Assembly (NCBI GenBank): GCA_027605045.1
Contig: JAQFWX010000026.1
Coordinates: 62,001 to 126,000, forward strand
Source of the DNA: Phallus indusiatus
Taxonomy: Eukaryota > Basidiomycota > Agaricomycetes > Phallales > Phallaceae
Direction of reading: 5' to 3'
DNA length: 64,000 nucleotides
Shown here piece by piece: positions 1 through 11,365 of this stretch. The first letter of the stretch is position 1, and each line of letters opens with the position of its first letter. Below the pieces are notes generated by a model, which had not been told where the DNA came from, ran no database searches, and worked only from the letters and a program-made list of their open reading frames with translations. The translations under genes were made by a program, and so were the position numbers.

Positions 1-20
1 ACACGACCACCTCGTCGTCA

Positions 21-2578
21 ATGTCGTCGACGGTAGACACTGTCACCTCAACTTTCACGTCTTCTCCATCACCTACATCTGGTATTCCAGAACCAACTGT
101 GAGAGCTTACCCTTCCAACACTGATTTCAACCAGGCTGATTCCCTCTATGTTGGCAGATTGAAGAGCACTATTCATCATGGTCGCTCTTCATCGTTTGCG
201 TTCTTCTCATTTTATCTCTTTGGACATCGTATTACCTACAAATTAAAAGGATTCGGTTGATTCATGAAACAATCATATCCATTTTTGCTGGGATGTTTGT
301 TGGGCTAATTGTCCGGCTTGCACCTGGCACTCTTATCAGAGAGATGTTGGTCAGTTTGTGATTTATTTGACTCTTTTTCTTCGAAAATGACTCTAATTTC
401 CGTTGATAGACATTCAAACATACACTATTCTTCAACCTTCTCTTACCGCCAATAATCCTCAACTCAGGGTACGAACTCAGACAAGACAACTTCTTTCGCA
501 ACTTTTTTAGCATTCTCACATTCGCATTCCTTGGCACATTTATCTCAGCTGTAGGCCTCGGTGTTCTGGTTTATCTTTGGTCCTTCCTAGGCTTGGAATC
601 ACTTGACCTATCCTTACTCGAATGTCTTATATTCGGTTCTACCCTGAGCGCAACAGATCCTGTTACGATATTAGCCATATTCAACCAGTATAAAGTCGAT
701 CCCAAACTCTATAGTGTCATTTTTGGGGAGAGTATACTCAACGATGCGGTCAGTATTGTCATGTATGACACACTATCGCAGTTTCACGGAGAGGAGGTTT
801 ACCTTTCTTCTCTTATTCATGGCATCGGGTTATTCTTGCTCTCCTTTTCGACGTCCATGGCGCTAGGAGTCGCTTTCGGTCTAATGGTCTCTCTCACACT
901 CAAGCATTCTCATTTGTCTTTCTACCCTTCGCTTGAATCATGTCTCGTCGCCCTTACAGCTTACACATCGTACTTCTTCTCCAACGCTTTACAAATGTCC
1001 GGTATAGTCTCACTCCTCTTCTGCGGCATCACCCTGAAACACTATGCCTACCACACCATGTCACTACGCACGCAACGCACGACACGATACATATTCAGCA
1101 TGCTCGCTCAGCTTTCCGAGAACTTTATCTTCATCTACCTCGGGCTATCGATATTCACAATTCCGCCGCACGAAGATAGATTGACAACACATATTAAACC
1201 TTTATTCATCACCGTTACATTGGTTAGCGTTGTATTCACGCGCTACGCATCTGTGTTTCCTTTGGCCGAACTTATCAACTTCTTTCACCGACATGTGCGA
1301 GGACAACGTCATGACGAGCTGCCGCATTCGTATCAGATGATGCTGTTCTGGGCGGGTCTGCGTGGTGCCGTAGGTGTCGCGCTGGCCGCTGGGTTTCAGG
1401 GCCCCAATGCTCAAACGTTGCGGACGACAGTCCTAGTCGTTGTTGTTGCAACCGTCATCTTATTCGGAGGAACTACAGCGAGAATGCTCGAGGTCCTGGG
1501 TGTACGTACCGGTGTGGAGGAAGCCGGCGGTGATGAAAGCGATCCGGATGATTATTATTATATCGCCGAAAGTGCGTTTTTCGGACGACCTACAACCCCT
1601 CGTCGTTCCTCGAGGTCATTCCGACAATGGGAGAATGATGATCATCTATATGGGAGATACACGGATAGTGAAGTTGATCAACATCATTCATCCAGAGATG
1701 CTGCCAATGGCCAGCATTATCCCTCAGACCCTGCAGCTCAACGACAAGGTCACGACGACAGGAACGAAAGAATATTTTCAGCCTCTTTCTCACGTTCTGG
1801 ATCTTCAGCATCTTCCGAGGATTCAGATAATGCTGAGGTTTTACCAATGTCTTCGCCAGTTGCACGACAGGGTCCTTCGCCGCACCACAGCGGTAACGGT
1901 GGAGGAGGGCATCAATACCCTGGCAATGGTATGGCAGAGGACGACCGTAATGCCAGCACGATCTCGATAAGTGATTCGAAATGGTTTCAGTCCATCGACG
2001 AACGGTATCTGCTTCCCCTATTTTCGAATGCCACTGCCAGTCGCACGTTCCATGCTCGCCGTACAGCCAATGGTAATGTGGCGCGGAGACGTAACAGCGG
2101 TAATCCCAGTGCGACAGCTTTAGGAGTTTCGGAAGAGTTTTATGAGCACGAAGAGATAGAAGAATATAATGACGGTGGGGAGATTATGCACCTTGGAGAT
2201 GTTCATCATGGACCAGGAGCGGCGCCTTTGTCGCCCTCTTCAAGAAATGGACGCGATCGGGATCGTAGAACGACGACGACGCCACCAAGACCCTCTGATC
2301 ATGCTGGGAGTTGGAGTGTTACGGATTTGCTCGGACTTGGACGACAACAGCAACGACAGCAACATCGGCAGCAGCGGTCTGAAGACAGATCAGCCATGTC
2401 ACGACAGTCCCAATCTCAGTCTCAGTCGCAATTGCAAAATCAAAATTCCAATGAACCTCTCCCGCCAAATATTCAGAGGCGGATGACCTCTCCTACTTCA
2501 CCTTCTGCGACCTCCTTTTCGAATACCAATAATAGCAACCGTGTCCCCGGCCCGAATCCTCGTTCCTCTACCACTTGA
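21..2578 (+). CDS. Na+/H+ exchanger, CPA1/NHX type (5' end may lie outside the window)
   Basis: Exons 21-98, 158-349 and 410-2578, with introns of 59 and 60 nt, give 812 residues from the first ATG. The frame is open upstream to the window edge, so the true start may be earlier. The protein exchanges cytosolic or lumenal H+ for Na+/K+, in yeast at late endosome membranes (family knowledge). Visible family marks are the amiloride-site motif FFNLLLPPIIL early in exon 3, the ATDPVTILAIF and GESILNDAVSIVMYD segments with the conserved acidic residues, and GLRGAVGVALA. About ten hydrophobic segments end near 1490. A hydrophilic tail of over 300 residues follows, rich in Ser, His, Asp and Gln, and is likely cytosolic and regulatory. 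The family assignment is secure. Whether it is the endosomal or the plasma-membrane type is inference. Confidence 0.93.
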
Positions 2579-2884
2579 AAATTATGCAGTAGTACATTGA
2601 ATTGTTCATTTACATCGACATATCTCTTGAGGACTACATTGTTTTATAGAACAAACCAGCAATATGTACTTATTTAAATCCCTCACCTTGCTTTGTCTTT
2701 CTCTTCTTGTTAGAGCGGGTATTGTATGTATTCTCAAAGTTTAGCTAGAACCCATAATACATATACCGTAAAGTGCGCAGAACTAGCTAAAATTCACCTT
2801 GTATCAAAGATAAATTGCCGTGTAAACTGAACCTTGAACGAACTGGAATCTGCGAGTGTTAACGTTAGGCGACCGCACCGCAAA
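2579..2884. other. Intergenic, 3' flank of the exchanger gene
   Basis: AT-rich 3' flank with no supported gene. It probably holds the 3' UTR of the exchanger, but no canonical polyadenylation hexamer was recognised with certainty. Confidence 0.5.
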
Positions 2885-2938
2885 AGTCGACAGGCCCGTT
2901 CAAATGCATTTACACAAACGACGACACTTTCAGCTGAG
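2885..2938 (+). promoter_or_regulatory. U6-promoter-like upstream element
   Basis: A block of about 54 nt matches, at roughly three quarters of positions by eye, the sequence directly upstream of the U6 snRNA gene (28918-28975). The shared cores are TTCAAA, GCATTTAC and CTTTCA, in the same order and spacing. In the U6 gene the block ends about 17 nt before the RNA start, so a pol III or snRNA-type promoter role is inferred. Confidence 0.4.
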
Positions 2939-2953
2939 GGATGGATGCTATGT

Positions 2954-3037
2954 TGAATCTCATCAGACCTATCATATGCACGATGTTGGGAAGGTGAATT
3001 AGTTAGTACCGCGTTGGTTTCGTCTCGCCTTTTTTTT
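2954..3037 (+). ncRNA. Candidate pol III transcript of unknown identity
   Basis: Placed by position only. It begins about 17 nt after the U6-promoter-like element and ends at a run of eight T (3030-3037), a usual pol III terminator. The roughly 76-nt body has no U6, tRNA or snoRNA box that I recognise. It could be an unknown small RNA, a decayed snRNA gene, or a coincidence. Confidence 0.3.
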
Positions 3038-3655
3038 GCTAACCTCGCGGGCTTTGAAATGTACAGTACAAAGCACTGGACTAAGGACTATCCTTGTTTT
3101 TTCCCTGGTGGCACCCATCCCAATTTTCCCCTCCACTGTCCAGTCTTTGGCGACCGAGTCCCCATTGGGTTTCATGTTTGCTACGATTCAGCTGTCCCCA
3201 GTCATCATCGCGCGAGTCTTGGCGATCGGAGCCACTTACATACGCGCTCTAAGTCCCTACCGAATGTTGGATAGGATCGTCGCGAGACTGACATACAAAT
3301 TCTTTCACACTGGTGTGAGGAAAAAAGTTGAGTAATGGTTGGAGGAGGAGAAGACGGACAAGGAGAAGGGCAAGAAGAAAGACGTTGGCATACAAACCAC
3401 AGCGACCTCCCCGTCAACCCGGAACCGGAAGCCACAACCTCATCGGCCTCTGCGACAAAGGCAGCCCCGTTAGTTCAATTTCGCGCGTCTCTCCGATTAA
3501 ACTAATAATTTTCAGCTTGCCGTCTAAGGAAACTGGACAAGAGCTGATTCACAGGTCACTGGAAGTTGGACTGAGATTGACAACGCTTTTAACTAGAAGA
3601 ATGCGGCGACATCCACGGCAGAGGGTCAGCTGGCATTGGTTCCGTCAGTTTTGAA
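3036..3655 (+). pseudogene. Decayed gene for an unrecognised membrane-associated protein
   Basis: A 99-codon open stretch (3036-3335) encodes hydrophobic segments and ends in a Lys-rich KKVE. The frame then meets TAA at 3333-3335 but continues openly for 46 more codons with a Glu/Lys-rich, coiled-coil-like sequence up to TAG 3471. A plausible 46-nt intron (3469-3514, ACTAAT branch point) follows, but downstream coherence needs another frame and hits a further stop. This looks like a gene broken by a nonsense change and frameshifts. The family was not recognised. It could instead be a short expressed ORF ending at 3335. Confidence 0.4.
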
Positions 3656-3659
3656 CATT

Positions 3660-4275
3660 GTGTGCGTCAAGAATATATAAAGAGAATTACTGTTTATTAA
3701 TTTTATTATCGCACAAGCGTAAGAAATGTTCGATGGCAAGCTGACAAGAATGAAATGTTGCTGAGAAAAGGAGAATATTCACTGAAAAAAAACCTGTTGA
3801 CAAAAACTCTTTGTAATTGCTGCGAAATCATTGTTTTTAGTACCAATGTAATAGAGCCCATAAAGGTGGTACATGGGTCCCCAGTGAGTATATATATTCT
3901 AAAATACAAGCCTTGATCAAAACTCTAAAGTTTCCTAGCGCATTTTGACATAAGAGAACATGAGAGAGGACCTTGCAGAGCAAGGTGATAAATGAATTGC
4001 ATGCCAGTGGCCGCCGGTTTACCACTGTTTACCATATGTCGAGAAACAATCGCCCTTCACAACGGAAGTCAATCCATATACGGGATCTGGAGTAGATTTA
4101 GCAGAGCTTTCTTCTTTTTCTGGGGTTCAACCAATGTTGGATTATCTGATAGATTTACCAGATAAAAGACAATCCGTTGTACATGTTTGTCGAACAGAAT
4201 TATCGATGAGATTGAGAATTTTCCGATCGCAGCAGAAGTTGCACGCAGGACTCCTCATTGAGCTCTCTATAAGGG
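3660..4275. other. Intergenic
   Basis: No supported gene on either strand; the short ORFs show no coding character. Confidence 0.5.
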
Positions 4276-4283
4276 TATAAATC
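4276..4283 (+). promoter_or_regulatory. TATA box of the ADP-ribosyltransferase/hemopexin gene
   Basis: TATAAATC lies 48 nt before the ATG at 4324 and 108 nt before the alternative ATG at 4384. The decayed second copy has a comparable TATAAATT near 7170. Confidence 0.5.
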
Positions 4284-4323
4284 ATGTATTATACTCACTC
4301 AGCACGCAAACATTCTGTCCAGC

Positions 4324-5998
4324 ATGAAATTGAGCTTGCTAGGTATTGACTTGGAACTGAACTTTACGCAACGTAAAGCCACTATGAGTGAGGAGATTTT
4401 CTGCTCCTCTCTCGTTAGCTGGTTCACCAGCCCTTATTATGCTAATGACGTTGCGCGTAACATTGCCGAGGCCTCTAACATCATATGCAACCCCCGCAAC
4501 ATGTTCAGGACTGACGAGGTCGAAGACGCAACCACGCATCGAATTGTCAGCAATGCTGCTGAGCGCCTAGTTCGGTGGTCTACCGCTGCTCCACAGGAAA
4601 TCTTCTGGACTGGTTTTCTCCCCGTGGTCCATCCTCGAGAACATGATTATTCCGATCGTGATGCCTACAACCTCCGTCAGTATGTTGACCAAAATACTAA
4701 CTCGATATTTGTGTCCACTTCCCGCTTTTATCGCGATAACGCCGGGGGTCGACTGACACGTTGGGAGCCTCACATTACTCAGGACACCACGCCCCGTTTT
4801 GAGTACGAAATCTTTGCGTATGGCGGTATCGATGTCAATCTGGCCCTCGGACGGCACCGCTATGAGAACCGACATCATGTTGTCTTCCCTGGAGGCATTC
4901 GTCCCGAGTTCATTCGCACTGCACGCGAATACATGAACGGTACTCTTGTTCGTATCTGGCAAAACACTCACTTTAACAACATGGTCAATGTTCATCATGT
5001 GCCTCCTCTTCGAGAGCTTCCTTCTCCCCGTTCGCCTGAGGACATCCCTGAACCAGTGCCATTTCCTTCCTATGGCGAGAACCCTCCCAGCGGCTCAGAT
5101 CATGAGCAAGCACTTCGTCGTCACCGATCAGCGAACAACGACCTCATGACGGGAGAAGGTCACGGAGTTGTTGATACAATGTTTGACGTGGAGGTTATTC
5201 CTCTAACCAGAGTTTCTTGCTTCCTTCACCCGATGGAACATGGCTTCGCTTACTTCTTCTGCGGAAACCGCTATGCCATCATTGATATCATAGGAGGTAC
5301 GACAGATGACTCCCTTGAAGACGGTTCGCTCAACATTGTCTCGACCTGGCCGTCACTGTCTCAAGCTGGATATACTGGCGGCATTGACGCAGTGCTCCCT
5401 AACCCAGAAATAACTGGTGATATGTACTTCTTCTTGAACAAAAGTTATGCGGTCATCCGGTGCAAACAAGGCACGACGAACGACTTTGTCTTGACTGGGC
5501 CTAAAGGTATCTCAGCATACTGGCCTGCTCTTCGCGCAGGTGGCTTCAACACAATCGACGCTGTACTGCCCAATCCAGCCGATGATCATAAGGCGTATGT
5601 CTTTAGTGGGACGCGTCATGCGCTCATGTACTTCAATCCCGGTTTGTCTGTTCTTTTTCACCTTTTAGAATACACACTAAGCCTCAAACGCAGGAACATT
5701 TGACGACAAAATCGTCGATGGACCGAATGACATCTGGAGCGATTGGCCTTCGCTGAAGAAAGCTAACTTCAAAACTGTTGACGCGGTTCTTCCTAATCCG
5801 AATAATCGTGAAACAGCTTATTTTTTCTCTGGGGACCGGTTCGCTCTTATCAACGTTGCTCCAGGTCAGAAAAACTGATAAGCAAGCATATCCGTATGAC
5901 TCATTTTGATCCCAGGTACTAAAAATAGCTTCATTGTTAGTGGACCAAGGCTTGTTAAGGATGGTTTACAGTCCCTCCGTCAAGCAGGCTTTTGGTGA
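4324..5998 (+). CDS. Enterotoxin-A-like ADP-ribosyltransferase domain fused to hemopexin-type repeats
   Basis: Exons 4324-5641, 5694-5864 and 5916-5998 encode 523 residues. ATG 4384 would give 503 and matches the start of copy 2. Residues about 80-215 resemble the A subunit of heat-labile enterotoxin: an Arg-Trp-Ser at 84-86, a VSTS strand at 130-133 and a PGGI loop at 189-192. The position equal to the catalytic Glu, five residues before the Gly pair, is His185 (codon 4876-4878), so classical transferase activity is doubtful. After a Pro-rich linker come four hemopexin-like blades, each with a YFF/YVF-x2-G/N-x-Y/F-A motif, from about residue 305 to the end. No signal peptide is evident. Related bacterial toxins modify G proteins or DNA; the target here is unknown. 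A broken tandem copy lies downstream. Confidence 0.72.
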
Positions 5999-6491
5999 AT
6001 AGATGAGTGCATGTCGTTTATTGATTGCCCCCTGACCAGTTAGTTGTCTTTCTCACCATTCACCTCTGTCTCATGCTCGTATAAAAGTACAACGTGTAGC
6101 CTCTTGATCCCTAGCGTTGAATATATAATCTTTTAGAACTCTTGTCTTGCTCATTCAATTCTTCGACCCACTGGCCATTACAATATCCACCAACCATACC
6201 AAGATTTCTCAGAGTTAGGGTCCCTGCGAGACGCATCAGACAGGATTAGGAGATCTTCCGTTGACCACACACATATGTCTTGCTTTTACTAGAAGGGTCA
6301 CATGTCCACAGACTAACAAACTTCCCCTTGCAAGTCTCTTCGAGTCAATGCGCACTGTAGAGCCAGTGGAGCGAGTTTTCGACCAGGATGAATCCCTTCT
6401 ACTTATAAGGTTTAAAAGGATGGCTGATTGAAATATATCGATGCCAGTAATGACATCGACTAGAATCCTTGCAATGCAGCCGAAAAGAGAA
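5999..6491. other. Intergenic, 3' flank shared with copy 2
   Basis: The first roughly 120 nt resemble the sequence after the second copy (from 8869), showing that the tandem duplication included the 3' flank. Nothing else is recognised. Confidence 0.5.
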
Positions 6492-6552
6492 GACCGCGCT
6501 CGGATTTGAACCGAGAGTTTAACAAGTGTTGTTATCCTTGCCCTACACAACC
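6492..6552 (-). repeat. tRNA-derived (SINE-like) element
   Basis: On the minus strand the sequence has a 7-bp acceptor-like pairing (with wobbles) and a perfect T-arm, CTCGG-TTCAAAT-CCGAG, i.e. a box B. The D and anticodon arms do not fold. Homology with the element at 17756-17824 continues outside the tRNA-like part (6553-6590: TGAAGCTA..TTGTATGGATC.TAACTATAT). That fits a dispersed tRNA-derived repeat better than a tRNA gene. Confidence 0.5.
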
Positions 6553-6589
6553 GCATGAAGCTAATTGTATGGATCCTAACTATATTCTA

Positions 6590-7165
6590 TCCTGACCATG
6601 ACCATGATTATGCTCCTAGATCGAAAACACTTCAAATCGTTATTCTACTCCTCGAGGAGCCTTTGCATGATATTCTTCCTAACCTCTTCTCAATGCATTT
6701 TATCAGGCAGTTACATAAGATGATGGGGCATAGTTAAGTAAAGTTCTCAAATTTCATAGACTTCTTGTAACATCTAATTTTATTTACTCTTCCTAAAATA
6801 TTATTCCCAGAGCTGGCCAGACCCAAATTATTTTGACCCGGCTCGAAATTTTGAAGCCAGCACTAGCCAGGAATTATCACGCGGAAAATAGTCTAATGAT
6901 TAGAAGTTGGCAGTTGGCGGTTGCCATGTTTCCAAGCCATATAGTCATGCGTGATCTTATAATATCTTTACTAATTGAAGCTTCTCGATCTGATATCCAG
7001 CAGGTTTTTCAAATACTTTTTGCCAGGTTTGCCACAGAAGATTTTTGCCAATATTTGCCACAAAAAACAATTCATCGCACATGCTCGTGTTGAATTCGAT
7101 GCGGAAGATTATTGAGAATGAGTACTAAGCAAAATTGATCTATTGGAGCGAACGTTGAACATGCA
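6590..7165. other. Intergenic between the tandem ADP-ribosyltransferase copies
   Basis: AT-rich, with no coding signal on either strand. Its right edge holds the TATA-like motif of the second copy. Confidence 0.45.
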
Positions 7166-7291
7166 AGGATATAAATTCGGAGTAGTGAGTTGTACTTGGC
7201 ATACAAACATTCCGGTGAGTGTGACTCAGTTTCAACGAGTTGTAGGACGTACGCTCAATGATTTGGATTTTACCCATGCAGGATTAATTAA

Positions 7292-8868
7292 CATGAGTGA
7301 GGAGCTTTTCTGCTCTTCTCTCATTGACTTATTCGGATACAATGCTGATCCTAGATGTATCATTGCCTCGGCCTCTAGCATCCGAGTTCGCAAATCATAA
7401 TCCTCACGATTTCTTCAGACCCAGCCGCGTTTACGACACAACCACGCGCCGGGAGGTTAGAGCTGCCGTCGAGTGCTTAATTCGGTGGAGCACTGCACCC
7501 CCGTAGGAAATACTTTGGACTGGTTTTCTCCCCGCTCATGACGCTTACAATCTCCGTCAGTATGTTGACCGAAATGTTAAATCGATATTTGTGCCCGCCG
7601 TCCGCTTCTATCGTGATGAGGAGGATAGGCTGACACGCTGGCAGCGCCCTGCTGAGGACACTAGACACTGTTTCGAGTACGAAATCTTCGCGTATATGGC
7701 GGTATCAACGTCAATCTTGCTCTTGGAACGTACTGATATGAGAACCGACACGAAGTCGTCTTTCCTGGGGGCATTCGCCCTGAGCTCATTCGTCTTGCAC
7801 GCGAACACTACGACGGTGCTATCATATATCTATGAGAATACTCACTTCGATAATACACTTAATGTCAACAAGGTGCTGCCTCTTTCTAAGCTTCCTTATC
7901 CTCGTCGTCTCCCACCAGGCGTCAACCTGATACCTTATCCACCCCTTGGTGCTGATCCTGTTGACTCAGATCACGAGTATGAATTTCGTCGTCGTCGATC
8001 AGCGAAAAACGACCTCATGACTGGCGAAGGTGTCGGAAAATATTTGATGCGGGCCCTGTTCAGTTGACAAGGTTTCTTGTATCCTTCACCCGCGCCGAAG
8101 GGGTCTTGCCTACTTCTTTTGCGGGAACCGCTACGCCATTATTGATATCAAACCCGGCACGATAGATGACACCCTTGAGCACGGTTCGCTCAACATTGTC
8201 GCTAGCTGGCCGTCGCTGTCCCAAGCCAAATTCGCTGGAGGCGTTGACGCAGTGCTACCCAACCCAGAAACGACAGGCGATATGTACTTTTTCTTAAACA
8301 AGCAATACGCACTCATTCGGAGCAAACCCAGTACAGCGGATGACTTTATTATCGGTGGTCCAAAGAGCATCTCGACAGAGTGGCCTGCTCTTCGCGCAAG
8401 TGGGTTCGATACAATTGACGCCGTGGTGCCCAATCCAGCCGATGACCATAAGGCATACTTCTTCAGTGGGACACAGTATGTGCTCATTTACTTCGAACCT
8501 GGTTTGTCTCTTTTTCTTTTTCTTCTGTTGTCTTCCTTAAATATTAACTCTTACATTAATCTTAGGTACAACTAACGACAGAATCGTCAACGGACCGAAG
8601 GATATTTGGAGCAACTGGCCCTCTTTGTAGAAAGCTGGCTTCAAAACTGTCGATGCCATTCTCCCTCATCCAAAAAATCGTGATACAGCCTACTTCTTTT
8701 CTGGGGACCGGTATGCTCTTATCAACATTGCTCCAGGTGAGACGATCGATAAAACATGAATATTCATTACTCATATCCATCTCAGGCACAACGGACGACT
8801 TCATTGTCAATGGTCCAAAGCTTGTCCGTACCGAATGGCCATCCCTTCACAAAGCAGGCTTCTATTGA
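7292..8868 (+). pseudogene. Broken second copy of the ADP-ribosyltransferase/hemopexin gene
   Basis: Alignable with 4384-5998 throughout, including both downstream introns. Damage visible against copy 1: loss of frame near 7390; TAG at 7504-7506 where copy 1 has CAG; an in-frame loss of about ten codons near 7530; an AT insertion near 7693 causing a frameshift; TGA at 7734-7736; loss of frame again around 8040-8067; and TAG at 8628-8630 where copy 1 has AAG. Unlike copy 1 it still carries a Glu codon (7752-7754) at the catalytic position. The hemopexin repeats are well preserved in stretches (8252-8500). It cannot make the full protein as it stands. Confidence 0.82.
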
Positions 8869-9369
8869 ATAGATGAATACATATTGTTGAATTGTCTTCC
8901 CCTTGAACGAGTTATCTGTCTCAACCAATCCTTTCTCGCACCCTATTTTTTTTTTTTTGGCTCATGCTCAGTTATAAACATATAAAAACGCATTATGTAT
9001 GTACGCCCCCTTTTTCTCCTCATCGTCGAAATATATGAATTTTAAAACTTTTTATTCCCCCCTCCTGCTCACTCAATTCTTCAACTCACGAATCTCAACC
9101 TTACCCGAGAGTGAATGCTCAGATTGTACCTTTGTGATTTTTCTCAGCTGAGTTATACTACTCTTGAGCACTCCGTAGAATGTCTATCATAAGGAGGCAC
9201 AGTCCGACTCCTGTCAATTGAAGAGGTGAGAAATTACTATATTTTATTTGTAGAAGTCCATCCAGAATATCAACATAGAAGGGGAAACTCAGCGTGTGTC
9301 ACGTTGGTCAGATATTAGAGTGAGTGGTAATAGATATTAAGGTACCAGTACAAGTGTGCTAAATGTACT
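8869..9369. other. Intergenic between convergent genes
   Basis: 3' flank of the broken copy and of the convergent methyltransferase gene. Contains a T10 run near 8950; no gene seen. Confidence 0.5.
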
Positions 9370-10151
9370 TCAGTAGATGCCTGGAAAGTATTGGTATGGG
9401 ACCCGCTTCACATAATCGTCCCATGACTTTCCGAAATGTGTTTGAAGATTTTTTTCCTCCACGGAAACACGTCGCATTATACAAAAGCAAAGGAAACCTC
9501 CAATAAATACCCACAATCCTAAAATCAATCTAACAAGCAAGGACGAAGATGCCCATCCGCATGTAATGGCGGGGTTTTGGGAGCTGAAGGCCCAAAGAAC
9601 AGCACCGGCATACATTATATAGCCACCAGCATAACTCGGGTGTCGTACGATCCCGTAAGGACCAACATCGATGACTGTATGGTTTGAGCGAATGGTGACA
9701 GAAAAGGTGAAAAATCTTCCTAGTGTTTTGAAGCATAACAGTCGAAGAGAGGCGCCGCCTGCGGTTAAAAGGAAAATGCTCCAAAATAGAGGTGACAAAC
9801 GATATAGCTCGTTATCATCTCGTGAGCATGTATCCGCGAGTTTGAACGTTTTCGAGAGGGAAGACGTCGAGGATATAGTTCTTAGTAGTATGACACAGCC
9901 TTGGACAAAGCTGGGTACAAGGAAGGCTGGCTAAAAATGCTCAACGATTATAACCGCGGAAGACAGGCAATGTGATGGTGACTCACCATAATCCCATACT
10001 TCGCTAATAGATGGATGTATTTGTTGGTGAAGGAGCTCGTTTCAATTTTGTCCGAAGATATTTCTTTGGTTGGTGGAATAAATGCTTTCCTAGTCAATGC
10101 GAACATGATCGACAGCATGACTAGCTTGAGTGCCACTGTACTAGATAGCAT
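9370..10151 (-). CDS. Protein-S-isoprenylcysteine O-methyltransferase (ICMT/STE14 family)
   Basis: Exons 10151-9987 and 9930-9370 with a 56-nt intron give 241 residues, close to the usual size of STE14 proteins. The enzyme methylates the C-terminal prenylcysteine of CAAX proteins such as Ras and lipopeptide pheromones, using S-adenosylmethionine in the ER membrane. The C-terminal half carries the family signature: GPYGIVRHPSYAGGY, then a hydrophobic hairpin, then EEKNLQTHFGKSWDDYVKRV ending in PYQYFPGIY. Several hydrophobic segments precede it. The start is the only ATG giving a short N-terminus before the first membrane segment. A fragment of its 5' flank reappears near 57.6 kb. Paralogues are common in mushrooms, so this need not be the pheromone-processing enzyme. 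Confidence 0.9.
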
Positions 10152-10689
10152 TTCGAAAAAGCGAGGATAAGATACAAGGGGTGAGGGAACCTTCTTCAAA
10201 CACTACCATCGTTTTGACATGAACTAAATATGATTTAGAGTCAGTTTGATCGGTTTCTTCATAGTCCGATTGACTGTCCCGACTAGCCCCGCTTAGAAGC
10301 CAATTTACACTGAGCGGGCCAGTGATGGGCGGATTTTTATTGGAGTCCGAAAGGCTTGAGATGGCGGCAAGAGCCGCAGGTTTCAAGCGCTTACTTTTGA
10401 CAGGTACCAAGAACTGAGTTGAGTACTCAGTACTGAAGCTGAAGTTCACTCTAGTGATCCACTCATGGCCTGTGTGTCAGATCACGCACGCACGTCGGGA
10501 TCGTGTCAACTCCGTAAAGCCATCTAATTCCTTCGAATTGTCTGGTCACCACAGCAACACCATAGACGGCATCTTGCGCGTTCAAATGGCTTTTCTGTTC
10601 AGCATTTGACATGACTTGCTCCCATTCACGTAAACGACATCATGCGGGCTTGTGCGGAACCCACGCACAGACGAACACGGTGAACCGAT
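10152..10689. other. 5' flank of the ICMT gene
   Basis: Contains a 102-codon minus-strand ORF (10449-10141) overlapping the ICMT start in another frame, with no recognised family. Part of it (about 10175-10210) is duplicated at 57575-57610. The probable promoter lies here. Confidence 0.4.
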
Positions 10690-11365
10690 GAACCGGATAT
10701 CCCATCATAGCCTTGCTATCGGACGTTCTACATTTTGTGCATGATACGATCTCAACTCGAGAGATAGATCTCAAATACCACGTCTGTCACTCGCATCGAG
10801 TCTTGGCATTCTATGGCGGTCAGACGTGTACATATTGAGGCAGAAATATAATGATTTTTAATACTAAGCATGCACGAGCATATGTAAACCAGAATTGTAC
10901 AGAATGAGGACGAAGCTAGCAGATGGTTCATCTGGGACTGTATCCCTTTTCCACCCCCTCCCAACCCCCCGGGAAACTTCTGTCACGGGCAGATCAGGCC
11001 CTATGCAAATCGCACTATGCCGACAGAACCTGTCCCATGGAGGAGCATAGGTTCGGCCGCAAAACCTTTACGTGCGAGCACTTCTCCGTCCTTGTTTTCT
11101 TGCAATGTTGGAACAAACAAGATCATAAAGTAAACTAGAAATGGCCTAGATTCCTTCAAGACACAAGACGGTACACGCGATGAGGGGGAGAACCATGATT
11201 CACACCAATCAGTGACTTAACGAGTACACTTTCTTAGAATATTACTCAAAAACAAGAAACATTTATTGCCAAGAAATTTAAAAACACATTGATCTTCAAT
11301 AAAATTTGTCCGACGGTAGTCAGCCGTTTCACAATCGCCCCGATGCCACCATAAATCTCAGTCAT

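Noticed and set aside
10923..11138. 71-codon plus-strand ORF in the left arm
   Set aside because: The frame is not conserved in the right-arm counterpart (26764-26988 reads differently) and nothing supports translation.
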